This document shows, in pieces, positions 46,092 through 57,494 of a stretch of DNA of 64,000 nt (position 1 is its first letter; the number at the start of each line of letters is the position of its first letter). The notes beneath the pieces were generated by a model. That model ran no database searches and was not told where the DNA came from. It saw only the letters and a list, made by a program, of their open reading frames with translations. Position numbers and translations under genes: made by a program. This stretch comes from Erythroxylum novogranatense. Its lineage: Eukaryota > Streptophyta > Magnoliopsida > Malpighiales > Erythroxylaceae. The stretch spans positions 25,882,809 to 25,946,808 of the forward strand of contig CM057228.1 in NCBI GenBank assembly GCA_029891385.1. Reading direction: 5' to 3'.

Positions 46092-47626
46092 GTGTGTGTC
46101 AAGTAAGCATTAAATGCTTAGGCAAGGAAAGTCAAATGTAGAAAAGTCATAACCAATCAAAATTTTTGACAAAAGTAAAACCAAGACCAAATAATGCAAT
46201 CCCATTTTCGGTTCCACTAGGTTTAAGGGTCCAATTATGGATCCCTTCAAGATAAATAATAGGATAGATCCAAAAATCAGTAGATATTCAACCGGTTCGT
46301 CAATTGACGATTTTTTTTCCGGTCCGGGAATTTTCTCCGGAAAAATCCAGAAAAATTTCTAAAAATTCCTTAAAATATAAAACACACTCTGGATCAGTCA
46401 AAATAATTTTTCAAACCCTATAACCATGTTAATCCCAATAAAATTACATTAGGCCCAATTACCGGGAATTATTATGAATGCATGTACAGTAATTCCATGT
46501 GCACAATTGATACCGTGTAGCAATCCTATTATGCATGAACAGTACTAATTATTCCCTATCAATCCCATCCTATGACAAATTTCCTATTTTACCCTTTCAG
46601 TAGGGGGTGGGACGTTACAGTGAAAGAAGCATGATATGTTGCTAAAATTAAATTGTGATTTTGATCAACGTTATGCCATTGAATTGTATCATGACATTTT
46701 GATTTGAATGGAAAGAGAAAGAGTATGAAAAGTATGAAAGATTTCATTTTTGATAAAATAATTTTGAGCATTGATTATATGCTTTGTTTGGGCGAGAGAG
46801 GAATTGTTTCGTAGTCACGTGCACGTCGACGTAAAACCTTCTCCCGACTACCCGTTTGTGGCTCACGAGATCTGAAAAATGGACTCGTTTTGTTCACGAA
46901 GTAAACTTCGGTTTCTCTGTTTTGTTCCACGGAACCCTCGAGCCATTAGTTTGTGCATTGCATTTTAAATTGTCAAGTATGAAGCATATTGAGTGTTATG
47001 TGTTATGAGCGGTTATGTGTTTTGAGCTAAATTTGATGAATATTCAAATTGCTTGTATAAAGTATAAATTCCAGAATTGCTAGACATATATATATACATA
47101 TGCTTGACTTTGGTCAATTGCCAATGTCTATGAATATATTAGCCACTGAGTTGTATATCTCACCCCACGCTTCCCTCCTCAGGTGCAGAAAGAGAAGATT
47201 AGTGATCCTTGCAAGGCATTAGGACTCTAAGATAGTTAAAGGCTTTTGTAATTAAGTTAGTTCAACATTTTTGTATTTTGGAATCATTTTAAGCATAAGC
47301 ATTCAATTGTATCATGTGTATTTTGTATTTTATATTTGTATTAAGACAAAAATGGTGCTTTTTGAAATGTAAAGATATTATGAAAACAAACATTGTGTTC
47401 TGTAATGGGCCCACGTGATTACTGAAACTCTGGTGTGTTAAATAATGATTGCATCTTTGTGACTAAAATTATTTTAAATAAATCGGGCCCTTTCGATTAT
47501 CGATTTTTTTCGAACGCACTTTAAATGGTTAAAAAAATTTGCAATGTGATTTGACTGTCATTTGTCTCCAAATCCTGGGCTCTGGAAGCAAGGTCCAGCA
47601 TATTCACTCGATCTCTTGCTCATCAC

Positions 47627-48238
47627 CTGGAGATGGGAAGGAATAAGGGGTGAGCTTAAAGCTTGTGGGTAACAATTTTATAACTAGTAACAAACAAAAC
47701 CATTGAAACACTTATTTCCATTATAACAAAAATTCACAATTGAATCACCAAATACATATTTATCAAATTTTCAACCAAATTCTCAATAATGTAGACCAGG
47801 TATGCATTAATTTTGTCAACATATCATGAGCACATAAACACATCTAAATGGTTTGGAAGGTCCATCAACAGAACGAACTAACACATTTCCATGAAATGGG
47901 CCTGTGTAGTCGTGAACAGTATGAACTAACACAATCCCAAATAGTAGTTTTGTGTAGTCGTAAACATGAGGGAGTCTATAAAGGAGCTCCATCCCACTAG
48001 CGAGAGAAGCCTTTAGTCGAAATGCAGTTGACATACAGAATGGACCAAACCAAACTCACATAACATGTATTTCATAATTTGTAAACTTGTTGCCCAATAT
48101 GGCACATTTTCAAAACTTGATTTTTCAAAATGGCACATTTTTATAAAGTACGTTCATGAAATAGTTGAAATCATTTATTTCCATCATTTAAAAGAAAACA
48201 TTAATGGCCTTTTACTTAATTATAAAACCGTAACCCAC
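47627..48238 (-). other. candidate LTR intron, element B 5' LTR
   Basis: The donor is TTTCAAG|GTGGGTTACG at 48238, and the acceptor is TTCCCATCTCCAG|GTGATGAG ending at 47627. It is 612 bp against 709 bp in the 3' LTR because of small deletions near 48001 and 48130. Confidence 0.4.
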
Positions 48239-49314
48239 CTTGAAATCCTTGCTTAGGAATTGGCTTAAGGATGTCTTTTCTCTTGCTCCCCTTGCCTCTC
48301 TTGATCCCCTCCTTGATTTCCTTCATAAATGTCAAAATTCCCATTCAATAGGAATTCAAATTAAGAACCCATAAAGCACATTCACTAAAATTGACTTTAG
48401 ATTGCTTAAACCCATGTATTTCCTAAACTTCATAAACCAAAGCCCCTTCTATATACCCAAGTATAAAAATCAAACTTACCTTGAATCTTCACCAATTTAT
48501 AAGATTATTGGCTTTAAAGAAAACTCCTCCCTTCCTCTTTCTTTTTCCCTTCTTCAGCAACCTCAAATTCTCTCTTTAAGACTAAGAAAAGATGAAACAT
48601 AGCCCAAAACTGTTGGACCCCGAACCTTGAAGCGAAAATTAGAAATATGAAAATGAAAGTATATGAGTGTTGTGTATATAATTTGTGTTATAGATGAGGA
48701 AATGTGAATTATGTAAAGATATGAGTTGGGAAATCTTAAGTATGAATTATGGTTATATATGTGAGATCTTATGCAAAAGTAAGAGATTATAAATGACAAG
48801 ATGCTATGGAATGTAAGAAATCATATGATTTGAGGCTGAGATTTGGATGAATTCCAAATGGTAGTTGCATTATTATAAATGATGTGTAATTAATAAAGTA
48901 AAGTTAGGATGAATGTTAAATGTATATGCTGATTCAAGGGAAATTAGAGAATGATTGAAATAGAATTGGCCAAAGTAGCCTTCTTTGAAGTTGTAGCTTG
49001 ATCTTTTATCTTTCCAACGAGACTAAGTATGTGAGTTTTCGAGATCGGAGTTAAGAGTTATAGTTGATACAAGTTATGATGTTATATTAGATTGATGTTA
49101 GTGACAGCTTTGATGAATGATTGAGAATTGTGGTTTTGACGAATCAATTTAGTTGAGATTTGAGAAGTTCATGAATTGATTTTGTTGCTTGCATAGTTAT
49201 TAAGTGATTAGGCCTTGGAATAAGTAAATATGTGAAGATAATAAGTGTTTATGAAGTTAGTTTTGATGGAGGAAGCTTTGGAAAAATGGTTGAAGGGGTT
49301 TTAGAAGAACGCAT

Positions 49315-49493
49315 GTCCGTTAAACGGACATGTGAGTCCGTTAAACGGACCTTTACGGGTCAAAAGGACTTCTTCCCTTGCTTATGTCCGTTAGACAGAC
49401 ACGGATGTCCGTTAAACGGACTTACTCGGATGATTTGGAACATTTTGGGCCGTATGTGTCCGTTAAACGGACATGCATGTCCGTTTCACGGAT
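49315..49493 (+). repeat. six GTCCGTTAAACGGAC palindrome sites in S5
   Basis: Perfect copies lie at 49315-49329, 49336-49350, 49407-49421 and 49458-49472. Degenerate copies lie at 49386-49400 and 49479-49493. Each has 7-bp arms around one base. The first extends to ATGTCCGTTAAACGGACAT. Spacing is irregular (21 to 71 bp). Confidence 0.9.
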
Positions 49494-50925
49494 AGCTAAG
49501 GGTCACCTTGAGAAAAATGCGATTTAAACCAGTTTTGATGCTGAATCTTGTTTTGAGTCATCTAATACGAGTTGTAGATCTCGATGTTATCTTTCAAATG
49601 GAACAAGAACGAAGGCATTTGGATATTGTTAGAGAAAGTTATAGCATTTGCGCCAAAAGAGTTTCAAATCGATTTAAGGTTTGAACATGTTGAGTTGTTT
49701 TGATCATAACTCACTCATCCGACCTCGGATAGAGGCGATTCTTAAAGCATTGAATTCCTAACACATGTATCCTTCTCCCCATGAAAATTTGCATCAATTG
49801 GAATCAAATTGAAAGAGTTTGATTGAATCTCATGAAAATCGGAATGATTTGTTTTCTTCCGATCTTGCAATTCTTCTTTCCTCATCTGACCTTGTCAAAT
49901 CATTTGCTTATATCTTTTCCGTCCGACATCCGAATGACTTGGTTCTTGAAGCGTTGGATTCCTAAGATAATGAAGTTCATTTTATGTGAAATTTGTGAAT
50001 TTTAGAGACTTAATTGAGGAAGAATATTTGAATCAAAGTGAGACAGGAAAGTTTCTGAACATAGTTCAGTATTTTGTGAAATTTGGGATCTGTGGAGATC
50101 CGATTGAAACGATATTTGAGGAATAATAACATTAAGACATAGACGAACAATTCTATAGAAGGAAGTTTGGACTAATTCCTTCAATTTGATTGTGAAAACA
50201 ATGTCCTAAAGTAGGATAAATTTCAGGGGCAGATTTGGAAGTCCACTTAAAGAATTAAGAGGTTTAGCCTATCAAGGAGGGACAAAAGGGTCTTTGGCCA
50301 TTATTTTAAATGAGCTGGCATTTAAATAAGTGGTTGTCTTATAGGGAAAGAAGAAAGACACGAAATTTCTAGAAGAGAGAACAAAGAAGGATGAGTGAAA
50401 GAAGAGAGATATCGTGGAGATGGAGAAGAAAAATGAAAGGAGAGTTAGGGTTCCAGGTTTTTGGAGGTTCTAAGCTTAGTTTTTCCTTGATTTATGAAGG
50501 AAAGGATGGAAGAAGGCAAGAGTTTCCTTCCAAGCAAGAGGAATTTCGAAATTTAAGAAGAGAAAGGTAAGAGATGATTTTGATTTTTGAGTTTTTCTTG
50601 AGTTTTTGGTTGATTTGGCTTGAGATTGATATGGGCTTGTAAATTATTAAGTTATGTTGGTGATTTTCATTTTGAGTTATGTTTAATTTTGAATTAAAAG
50701 TTCTAAGGGTTATACAAGTGGATAAGAGTTGGAGATTTTAGAAGTTCTTGGTTTAGCTATCATGAATTTAGTATGGGTTTATAAATTATACATTCAATTT
50801 TGAGAAGTATGATGGTTATGATATTGGATTTGGTGGATTATGGATTAGGTGATTTTAAGTTGGAAGAGAGAGTGAAGTAAAGATCAAGTTGAAGCTTTGG
50901 ACAAGAGTATAGCATGGAATTAAAG

Positions 50926-51830
50926 GTGGGTAATATGTTTATTTTTCAAATTATAAGTTAATTATAAATGTTGATTTTATAAGCCATTGTTTTGGAAATG
51001 ATTGAATCAATTACTTTTGGAATGATTATGAATTGTTTATCAAATGGATTTCAAATGATTTTATAAAGTTGAAATACTTGTTTGAGTTCATTATGTTTAA
51101 TTGGTTGAAAGTTTTAATATGAGAACTTGTGTGACACGATTTTTAGATAATTTGCAATTGTCTCAAGTATGCATTCTTTGTTTGAAATAATTGAAATATT
51201 GCTATATGATTGATGGTTTGAAAATTGTGAAGAAATGCTAGAAATGTATACATGTGTCATGCTCATGAAATCAAGTTTTCAAAAATGTGTCATTTGGGCA
51301 AAGTATTTTTCAATGCATAAATTACATGTTATGTGGGTGCGGCATAGTCCCTCATGTGGAGTCGATTACCTTGGTCTCATTCTTAAAGCCTTCTTCGGCT
51401 GCCCGCAAGTGGCACGGAGTTCCTTTTAGGACTCCCTTATGTGTACGACTACACAAGGTCATTTTATGGAATTGTGTAGTCATCATGTGTATTGGACTTG
51501 CCAAACCATTTTGATGAGTTATAGGATTTGATGTTACTTGAAATGTGGTGCATTTATATGTGAGGTAATCCATGTGTTTCAATTATATTCATAAATTGTA
51601 AAAAGGTTTGGATTTTCGACAAATGAGAAATTTGGGAACGATGATGGTTTTGAAAGCAGTTTGTAAATGTTTATGAAAGAATTTGGAAATTAAAAAGTTT
51701 TTGGAAAATGAATCTTCGATGTTTTTGAGCAACTGAAAGTAAGGTTTGAAAATATTTTGCTTATCATTTGTTTAATAAACATGTTATCCACGAGCTTCCG
51801 AGCTCACCCCCCTTTCATCCCCATCTCCAG
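50926..51830 (+). other. candidate LTR intron of S5
   Basis: The donor is TTAAAG|GTGGGTAATA at 50926. The acceptor is a strong pyrimidine tract, CCCCCCTTTCATCCCC then ATCTCCAG|GTATTC, ending at 51830. The length is 905 bp. This is the best-looking donor-acceptor pair in the window. Confidence 0.5.
51447..51481 (+). promoter_or_regulatory. hairpin in S5 candidate intron
   Basis: GACTACACAA and TTGTGTAGTC pair perfectly over 10 bp around a 15-nt loop. It is preceded by GGCTGCCCGCAAGTGGCA, the same order of motifs as next to the S1, B and D hairpins. Confidence 0.65.
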
Positions 51831-53292
51831 GTATTCGAGCAGGAGATTGGATGAAAGACATCAAGATATCAGCATTTGTATATGTTTTGTACTTTGTGTT
51901 ATTGGTTTAAGATTATTGGAAATGGTCTATGGCTTGAAATGCCATTAGAGTATTGTAAGAATGTATTTTGGATTATGATATTGTATAAGAACTTGAGTGA
52001 TGGAATTGGAAATGTATTGGTTTTGGATTGTGCAATTTGGTTTTGTATATCAGTTGGATTGAGTTATGAATACAATTGGGATATATGTTATAGATATTTA
52101 GATATAGATAAATGTACTGGATGATGGGATATTAGTGTGAATGTGATGAATATGATTTGGAAATAAAAAATGACTTGAAGTGGTTTAGAATTTAAGTTTG
52201 CGTTTCTGCTGAGATCCCGGACGGAGGGTCCGGTGGATCATGAAGTATGTGTAATTGTCTGGATACATATAGAAGTGCATTCAAGTTAATTGCAGGTTTG
52301 GGTAATTGCTAGTGCAGCCGTTATGCTGCCGGATTTTCCTTATAGTAGTATATGAATAAGAGAAATTTGTGTATGAATTTATGAATTGATTGACATGAGT
52401 ATGAGTTTGTTATGGTAAAGAATATAGACTATGATGAATAAGAAGAATCAAGTAATATGAGATTAGTATGAGTTGAAGGATAAGTTTCCCAAAGAGGGAA
52501 ATTATTTGCTTGTTCTTAAATAAGATGGATTAAATGATGAAAGAAATAAATAAGAAGAAAAAAAAATGTACATCGACTTACAGATAGGTCAAGTCATAAG
52601 GGTTTCCAACGCGACAAGTTTTCTATTTTCACGCTTCGGATGTCGGGGTTTGAACTTTCAGTGTCAATTGATCTATTCGATTCCCATTGGTATTTAGTCC
52701 GACTCATTTGTTTCTTTTTCATTTGTTTCAAATCAGTTTCGACCCACTTGTCACATATGTTTCGATTTTTCCATTATCCGCTTTTCATTTTCGATTCATG
52801 TGTTTGATTCCCATTTTGTTATGTGATCCGATTCAACTTGTTTTTCGTTCTGTTTCGGATTCGTTCTAAGAGTGATCATATGCAGTAAAGCAGTGGGGTT
52901 CAAGTGTTAGTGTAAGAAGTTGGGTCTCGGAAACGGGATCCAACAAAAACTCTATCCTTTTCTCAACTTCACCGAAACCTCTCTTTCTCATTTTTGATTT
53001 TCGTATTTCACTTCTTCCTTCACCTATTCCACGTTTTTCTTCTTCTCAAGCACAAAACAACACATTTCCTTTCCTATTTTACTCTTAATGAATGAGAAAA
53101 GTCCAACTTACCCTTCCTTCAATGCCTTAATACTTTTAACCGTAAGTAAATTTCCCAAAATACCCCTTTATGCATGTATTTACCACCTTTACTTCAACTA
53201 ACCCATGAAATAAATTCCACTAACTGAGACATAAATAAATAAATAAATAAATCATGCTTAACTAAAAAAAACATTAGGGGGCCAACAAAAAA

Positions 53293-54260
53293 AGATTAAA
53301 TTAGAAGGAGTGGTCGGTCATGTCAACCAGTCCATCAACTAAATAAGTTACAAACTCACTATAATGAAAGAATTTCTTAGTCAAAGGAATATTGGACGAT
53401 CAATATGCATAAATGGTCGACCAAAGGAGCAACCAAATTCCATACAAACTTACTAGAAGGACAGGAATGTCAAATATAGGGACATTGTTCGACCATATGA
53501 GGGAATTGATCGACCAATGTGTATATACCAAACAACTAACAAACTCACTAAAAAGGCAAAAAAAACATGATTTTTGGGTACACTAGACAACCACACTAGG
53601 ATATTGATTGACTAGTATGCTGTAAAAAGCTAGAAAACAACTTCAAAACTCGAATAAAAAAGGTTACACATAATAAATCAATAAACTATCAAGAATAAAT
53701 GAAACTTATAGTAGGATCCTTATTATATAAAATCTCCATCAAACATAACTAATTCTCTTTTAATTATGCAAAATATATCATTATTTAATGGTTTTAGAGA
53801 AATTATTAACCAATTGATATAAATTTTAACTTAATAACCTGATTTGACACATAGTCTATAAGTTTAGGTATTAAGGTTCACATTATAAAAGTAATTATTA
53901 AAAATATTCATAATTTAAATCTAAACAATCAATAATATGGATTTTACTTAAATTGATAAATAAGAGCAATATATGATAAATTTCTAAAGTATGAACATCA
54001 CTTATGAATGATTTGAATAAAGATTCTTTTTAATTTATAATCTATTAAAGGTTTCTCAACACGCTTAACATTTTACTTCGTCCAACAATTGTTTCTTTTA
54101 AATTGTCTTTGATCATTCTTGATCTTTTTAAGGAAAAACTTCTTCACATTCTTATAAACATTTTCAAGACTTTTTTAGATAGAAGAAGGTTAGATTTATT
54201 AAGATAAATATATAAATTATTAAAAATAATACTCATTTCAATAACTACTATCTCTACTAT
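53293..54260. mobile_element. old remnant, right arm beyond element B
   Basis: AT-rich without genes. At 53310-53640 words such as GGTCGACCAAAGG, GTTCGACCATATG and GATCGACCAATG are iterated, as at 13180-13370 left of S1 and B. This suggests that the whole 13.1-54.2 kb complex sits inside one older, probably Copia-like, element. Confidence 0.35.
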
Positions 54261-54913
54261 TGAAAGGACCCATCTCGAAGTTTCCCTTTCGGAACCCAAC
54301 TGGAACTCTCCCGGTGACTCACAGTAGCCCTTTAATCGATATCTAACTCAACTGAAGGGTTCCTGTAAAGCCAAGTCGTTCAACTATTAATTTTTTTTTT
54401 CATATTTTAAAAGTTAAAAGTGCGAAAATAGTGAGAAATCACTTTTTCCCAATCTTTTTACTAAAAATTTTAGAGCACAACGGCTGTATTTTGACCTTCC
54501 AAAAATTTAAAACAACCTGCATAATACATTTTAAAACACTTCTAATATTTCATATACCATCTCAACTTCTAGAATGGAACCTCAGGTCCACATCACAAGC
54601 AATAAAAAATATACAATTATCATAATTTTAAAAACATCATTGAGGATCAAAGCCCTCTTAGTTCACTAATAAAAAGATATTTACAATCATAAAGATGTTT
54701 ACAAGATCACACCTTAAAACCCTGTTCAAAAATACTTTTACAACATATACAAGCAACTAAGCCAATTTCAAGCAAACACAAACAAAAGAAAGATAAGTTA
54801 AACACAATAGCACCTGCGATATAACTAATCCTATGGTGGAGTCCCAATTACTGTAGCACCTATTCGTATACCTGGGATGGTTTGTTTAAAAACATAAAAA
54901 TAAGGATGAGTTA
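54261..54913 (-). repeat. partial LTR interrupted by element D
   Basis: It begins TGAAAGGACCCATCTCGAAG on the plus strand, so in sense it would end ...GGGTCCTTTCA. It shares the CAACGGCTGTATTTTGAC block with D's LTR (55372) and has an acceptor-like CCATCCCAG|GTATACG site near 54870 (minus). The remainder must lie beyond D, outside the window. Confidence 0.55.
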
Positions 54914-55817
54914 TGTTGGGACCTGATCCGGGAACTGGATCCCAATCGAAAATGAAAAACGAAGAAAACGAAAGCGAATGGAAACGAAAGTTTCTCATCG
55001 AAATTTCGAATCGTAAACAAAGCGAAAGCTAGCGAAACGAAAAATAAAAGTACCGAAGCAAAACGAAGCGAAGCGGAATCGATACTTAATAAACGGAGCC
55101 GACATCCGAGAACAATCAAGAACACAGAATCACATTCGCGTTGGGAACCTAGACTATCCAAACCCGGTATAATTTTTTTTCTTTATCTTATTCATTCCCT
55201 TTCTCTTTACTCAATCACATTCAAAACATACAATTTCCTTTTTGGAAATTTATCCTCATATAACACTCAATTCATATAATTTGTCTTAATCGCGCAAATC
55301 TCATATTTACCAAACTAACTTCTTAATTCTTATTCTTATCTTAACCCGATTTTTACTGAAAATCGAGCAGCATAACGGCTGTATTTTGACAGCCCAAAAA
55401 TTTCTGCAAAGGCAAAATACACTTCTAATATCTCAAACCAACAACACAAATCAACATCGGACCTCCCGTCCGGAATCCGAAACACCAGCAGAAATGCACA
55501 TCTAAACCTAACACTTCAAAAATCCTCAATCCGAACACAATACAATCATATACATTTACTGGCCACGAGCAAATCCATTCACATACATTTCAAATCATAT
55601 ATAACTCCATAATTTACTTACACATATCATAAATTCAATTCATACTCATTTTCAGCATAACTGTATACATTCTTTACATTCGGACTAAATACACTTTACT
55701 GGCTTTCTAACCATCCATAAAATCCAATACAAACATCAAACTTTACACATAAATACGAACAAGCACAAATTAGACTGAGGTCATGCTCGTCTTCCATCCG
55801 ATCTCCTGCTTAAAAAC

Positions 55818-56828
55818 CTGGAGATTGGGGATGAAAGGGGGTTGAGCTCGTAAGCTCGTGGATAATATATTTATAAATTGAAACATAAGCAAAAACATTT
55901 CTCAAAACATTTGTTATTTTGCAAATCTTTCAACAAAACTTATTTCTTCAACTTTCCACATTTTCAAATTCTTTATTACTAATTTCCAAAATTTCTCGAT
56001 TTCAATGCTCAATTTCTCATTCAAATTCTCAAATCATTCCAAATCATGCATACATGAATGCAACACATTTTCAATGCATCACAAATATGAACAAAAGCAA
56101 AAGCACATAACATTTCAAAATGGTTTGATGTTGGACCCACACCCCACCCGTAGGTGTTTGCGAGTTATACTACTGGCGTGTGTTTGCGGGTTATACTGAC
56201 ATCTAACACAAATCACAATAACACATTAAATGGTTTGGTTTGATCCATAACAGGACGTACTGCACATTTTCGCATAGCGGTCATGTGCAGCCGTGAAGGG
56301 AGTCCGTGATCGGAACTCCATTGCCTCTCATGGCAACCGAAAGTGAAGGTTTAAACAAGTAGAGACAGTGCACTGACTCACAAAAGGACCTGACCAAACC
56401 CACATAGCACATAAGCAAAACGGAATTTCAGATTGCCCGAAGGCACTTTTCAAAATCTTAATTTTCTTTAAAATTTTCATATCATATCATCATAATGTGT
56501 CATAAATGACACAAACATATATCCACGTGAATTCATATAACAAATCGAATGCAATTCACTTAAATCACATATTCATCAAATTCATCACAATATATGCACT
56601 ACTTCTTTAAATCATTTAAATCATAAATCAAATAATTTGAAAACCATGAATTTCATAATTCTTGCATTTTCTAAAACTCATTTTAACCCTTCGAAATCAT
56701 AATTTCAAACATTTACGTCCTTTTCAAACATTTTATCAACAATAATTTATCAAAATCAAATTTTGTTTTCTTTAATTTTCAAAAATTCACATATAGCTTA
56801 TAAATCAAAATATAAATATACTACCCAC
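55818..56828 (-). other. candidate LTR intron, element D 3' LTR
   Basis: The sense donor is GGAAATAAG|GTGGGTAGTA at 56828, and the acceptor is CATCCCCAATCTCCAG|GTTT ending at 55818. It is 1011 bp, against 1009 bp in the 5' LTR (61153-62161). Confidence 0.45.
56260..56290 (-). promoter_or_regulatory. hairpin in element D candidate intron
   Basis: CTGCACAT pairs with ATGTGCAG around CGC-CGG. The S1 version has CTACACAT/ATGTGTAG, a compensatory A-T to G-C change. The 5' LTR copy (61600-61633) has gained two bases in one arm. Confidence 0.65.
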
Positions 56829-57296
56829 CTTATTTCCATGCTAGCATCTTGTCCAATGCTTCACTTTGACTTTTGCTTCTCTCTCTCTTCCAATTTAACA
56901 AAACCTAAACCATAATCATCCAAATTCACATCATAAATAACATAATCTTCAAAATTAACTTAGGAATTCACCAATTTACCATAATTCCAAGCTATCTAAC
57001 TCACCAATTTACAAAAACCCTAATTCACCAATTTGGCCTAAACCAACTTATCCAAATTCAATACCATAAATTACAATTTCTTCAAAATTGATTTCATAAT
57101 TCACAAACTCATCATATTTCAAGCCATCTTACTTCAACAATTTCTAAAAATCCCAAAATCCCCCAAATTCTAAATTGGACCTAAACAAATTCAATCAAAT
57201 TCGATATCACAAAATCATAATTACTCAAATTGAGCTTAGGAAACATCAATTCCTCACATATTCAAGCTATTTCAATCTCCAATTTTGAAAATCCCC

Positions 57297-57494
57297 AATT
57301 TTCAAAATTGGCCTAAACCAATTTACACAAATTCCATATCATAAATCACAATTTCTTCACAATTGATTTCATATTTCACCAATTCATACTAGTATAATTT
57401 TCAAAATTGGCCTAAACCAATTTACACAAATTCCATATCATAAATCACAATTTCTTCACAATTGATTTCATATTTCACCAATTCATACTAGTAT
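57297..57494 (-). repeat. 2 x 99-bp tandem repeat in element D LTR
   Basis: Two adjacent near-identical units start AATTTTCAAAATTGGCC at 57297 and 57396. The 5' LTR has the same pair at 62631-62828, so the duplication is older than this insertion. The surrounding 56900-57760 is full of looser CAAAATTGGCCTAAACC and CAATTT words. Confidence 0.9.

Larger units (their letters stand above)
43080..46619 (-). mobile_element. solo LTR S4 (3540 bp) inside S3
   Basis: A perfect TSD GTGAA lies at 43075-43079 and 46620-46624. In sense it starts TGTAACGTCCCACCCCCTAC and ends GGGAATGGGGTGTTACA, close to S2's ends. There is no internal region. It holds a (TA)n stretch at 46074-46091 that may act as TATA box, five ~85-bp modules at 44205-45035, a GC cassette at 44070-44155, the ATCGATGATGG hairpin next to a donor match at 43598, and an acceptor-like site at 43526. 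It is the youngest layer of the nest (inside S3 inside B). Confidence 0.94.
42953..47182 (+). other. candidate LTR intron of S3 (contains S4)
   Basis: The donor is AATTAG|GTGGGTAATG at 42953, and the acceptor is GCTTCCCTCCTCAG|GTGCAG ending at 47182. Without S4 and its duplication the interval is about 685 bp, in the range of the other families. Confidence 0.4.
39965..47600 (+). mobile_element. solo LTR S3, itself split by S4
   Basis: It starts TGTTGGACCCCGAACC and ends AAGGTCCAGCA (the usual ...CCAACA is mutated). The TSD is CATTC at 39960-39964 and TATTC at 47601-47605 with one change, and the uninterrupted sequence in B's 3' LTR reads CATTC. S4 plus its 5-bp duplication occupies 43080-46624, leaving about 4.1 kb of LTR. 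In sense order: pyrimidine-rich block with TGACGTCA palindromes (40700-41270), three ~85-bp modules, a TATA-like box at 42459, a purine-rich leader with TTAGGGTTT, a donor match at 42953 and an acceptor match at 47182. Confidence 0.9.
48611..52945 (+). mobile_element. solo LTR S5 (4335 bp) in element B 5' LTR
   Basis: A perfect TSD AAAAC lies at 48606-48610 and 52946-52950. It starts TGTTGGACCCCGAACC and ends GGAAACGGGATCCAACA, with no internal region. In sense order: one or two diverged ~85-bp modules (about 48985 and 49560), six GTCCGTTAAACGGAC sites, the CGTCCGACATCCGAATGAC block at 49919, a TTTAAATA box near 50321, a purine-rich leader, a donor match at 50926, the hairpin at 51447-51481 and an acceptor match at 51830. 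S3 is a relative by its ends. Confidence 0.94.
18009..53287 (-). mobile_element. element B: Tekay-type chromovirus, heavily nested
   Basis: LTRs at 18009-20620 (3') and 33810-53287 (5', interrupted) start TGTTGG and end CTAACA or CCAACA in element sense. AAAAA flanks both ends (18004-18008 and 53288-53292). This fits a 5-bp TSD but is low in information. A tRNA-iMet-like primer site lies at 33794-33805 and a purine tract at 20621-20636. Domain order from high to low coordinates is gag, protease, RT, RNase H, integrase, chromodomain, which is the chromovirus order. Without the inserts C, S2, S3 (with S4) and S5 it would be about 10.8 kb. Stops and frameshifts in every domain make it non-functional. 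Confidence 0.93.
33810..53287 (-). repeat. element B 5' LTR, split by three nested inserts
   Basis: The LTR pieces are 33810-35164, 39466-39964, 47606-48610 and 52951-53287. They align in order with the 3' LTR 18009-20620. Between them lie S2, S3 (containing S4) and S5, each bounded by a 5-bp duplication. Without inserts it is about 3.2 kb against 2.6 kb for the 3' LTR. A 448-bp tandem duplication and a deletion in the 3' LTR account for most of the difference. Confidence 0.92.

Noticed and set aside
49315..49493. Repeats with spacers resembling a small CRISPR array
   Set aside because: Spacing is irregular (6 to 57 bp between copies), the unit is a short palindrome, and it lies inside a plant LTR. 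There are no cas genes.
18004..53292. Using AAAAA as strong proof of element B's ends
   Set aside because: Both flanks are A-rich, so the duplication is weak evidence. The ends were accepted on LTR alignment, primer site and purine tract instead.
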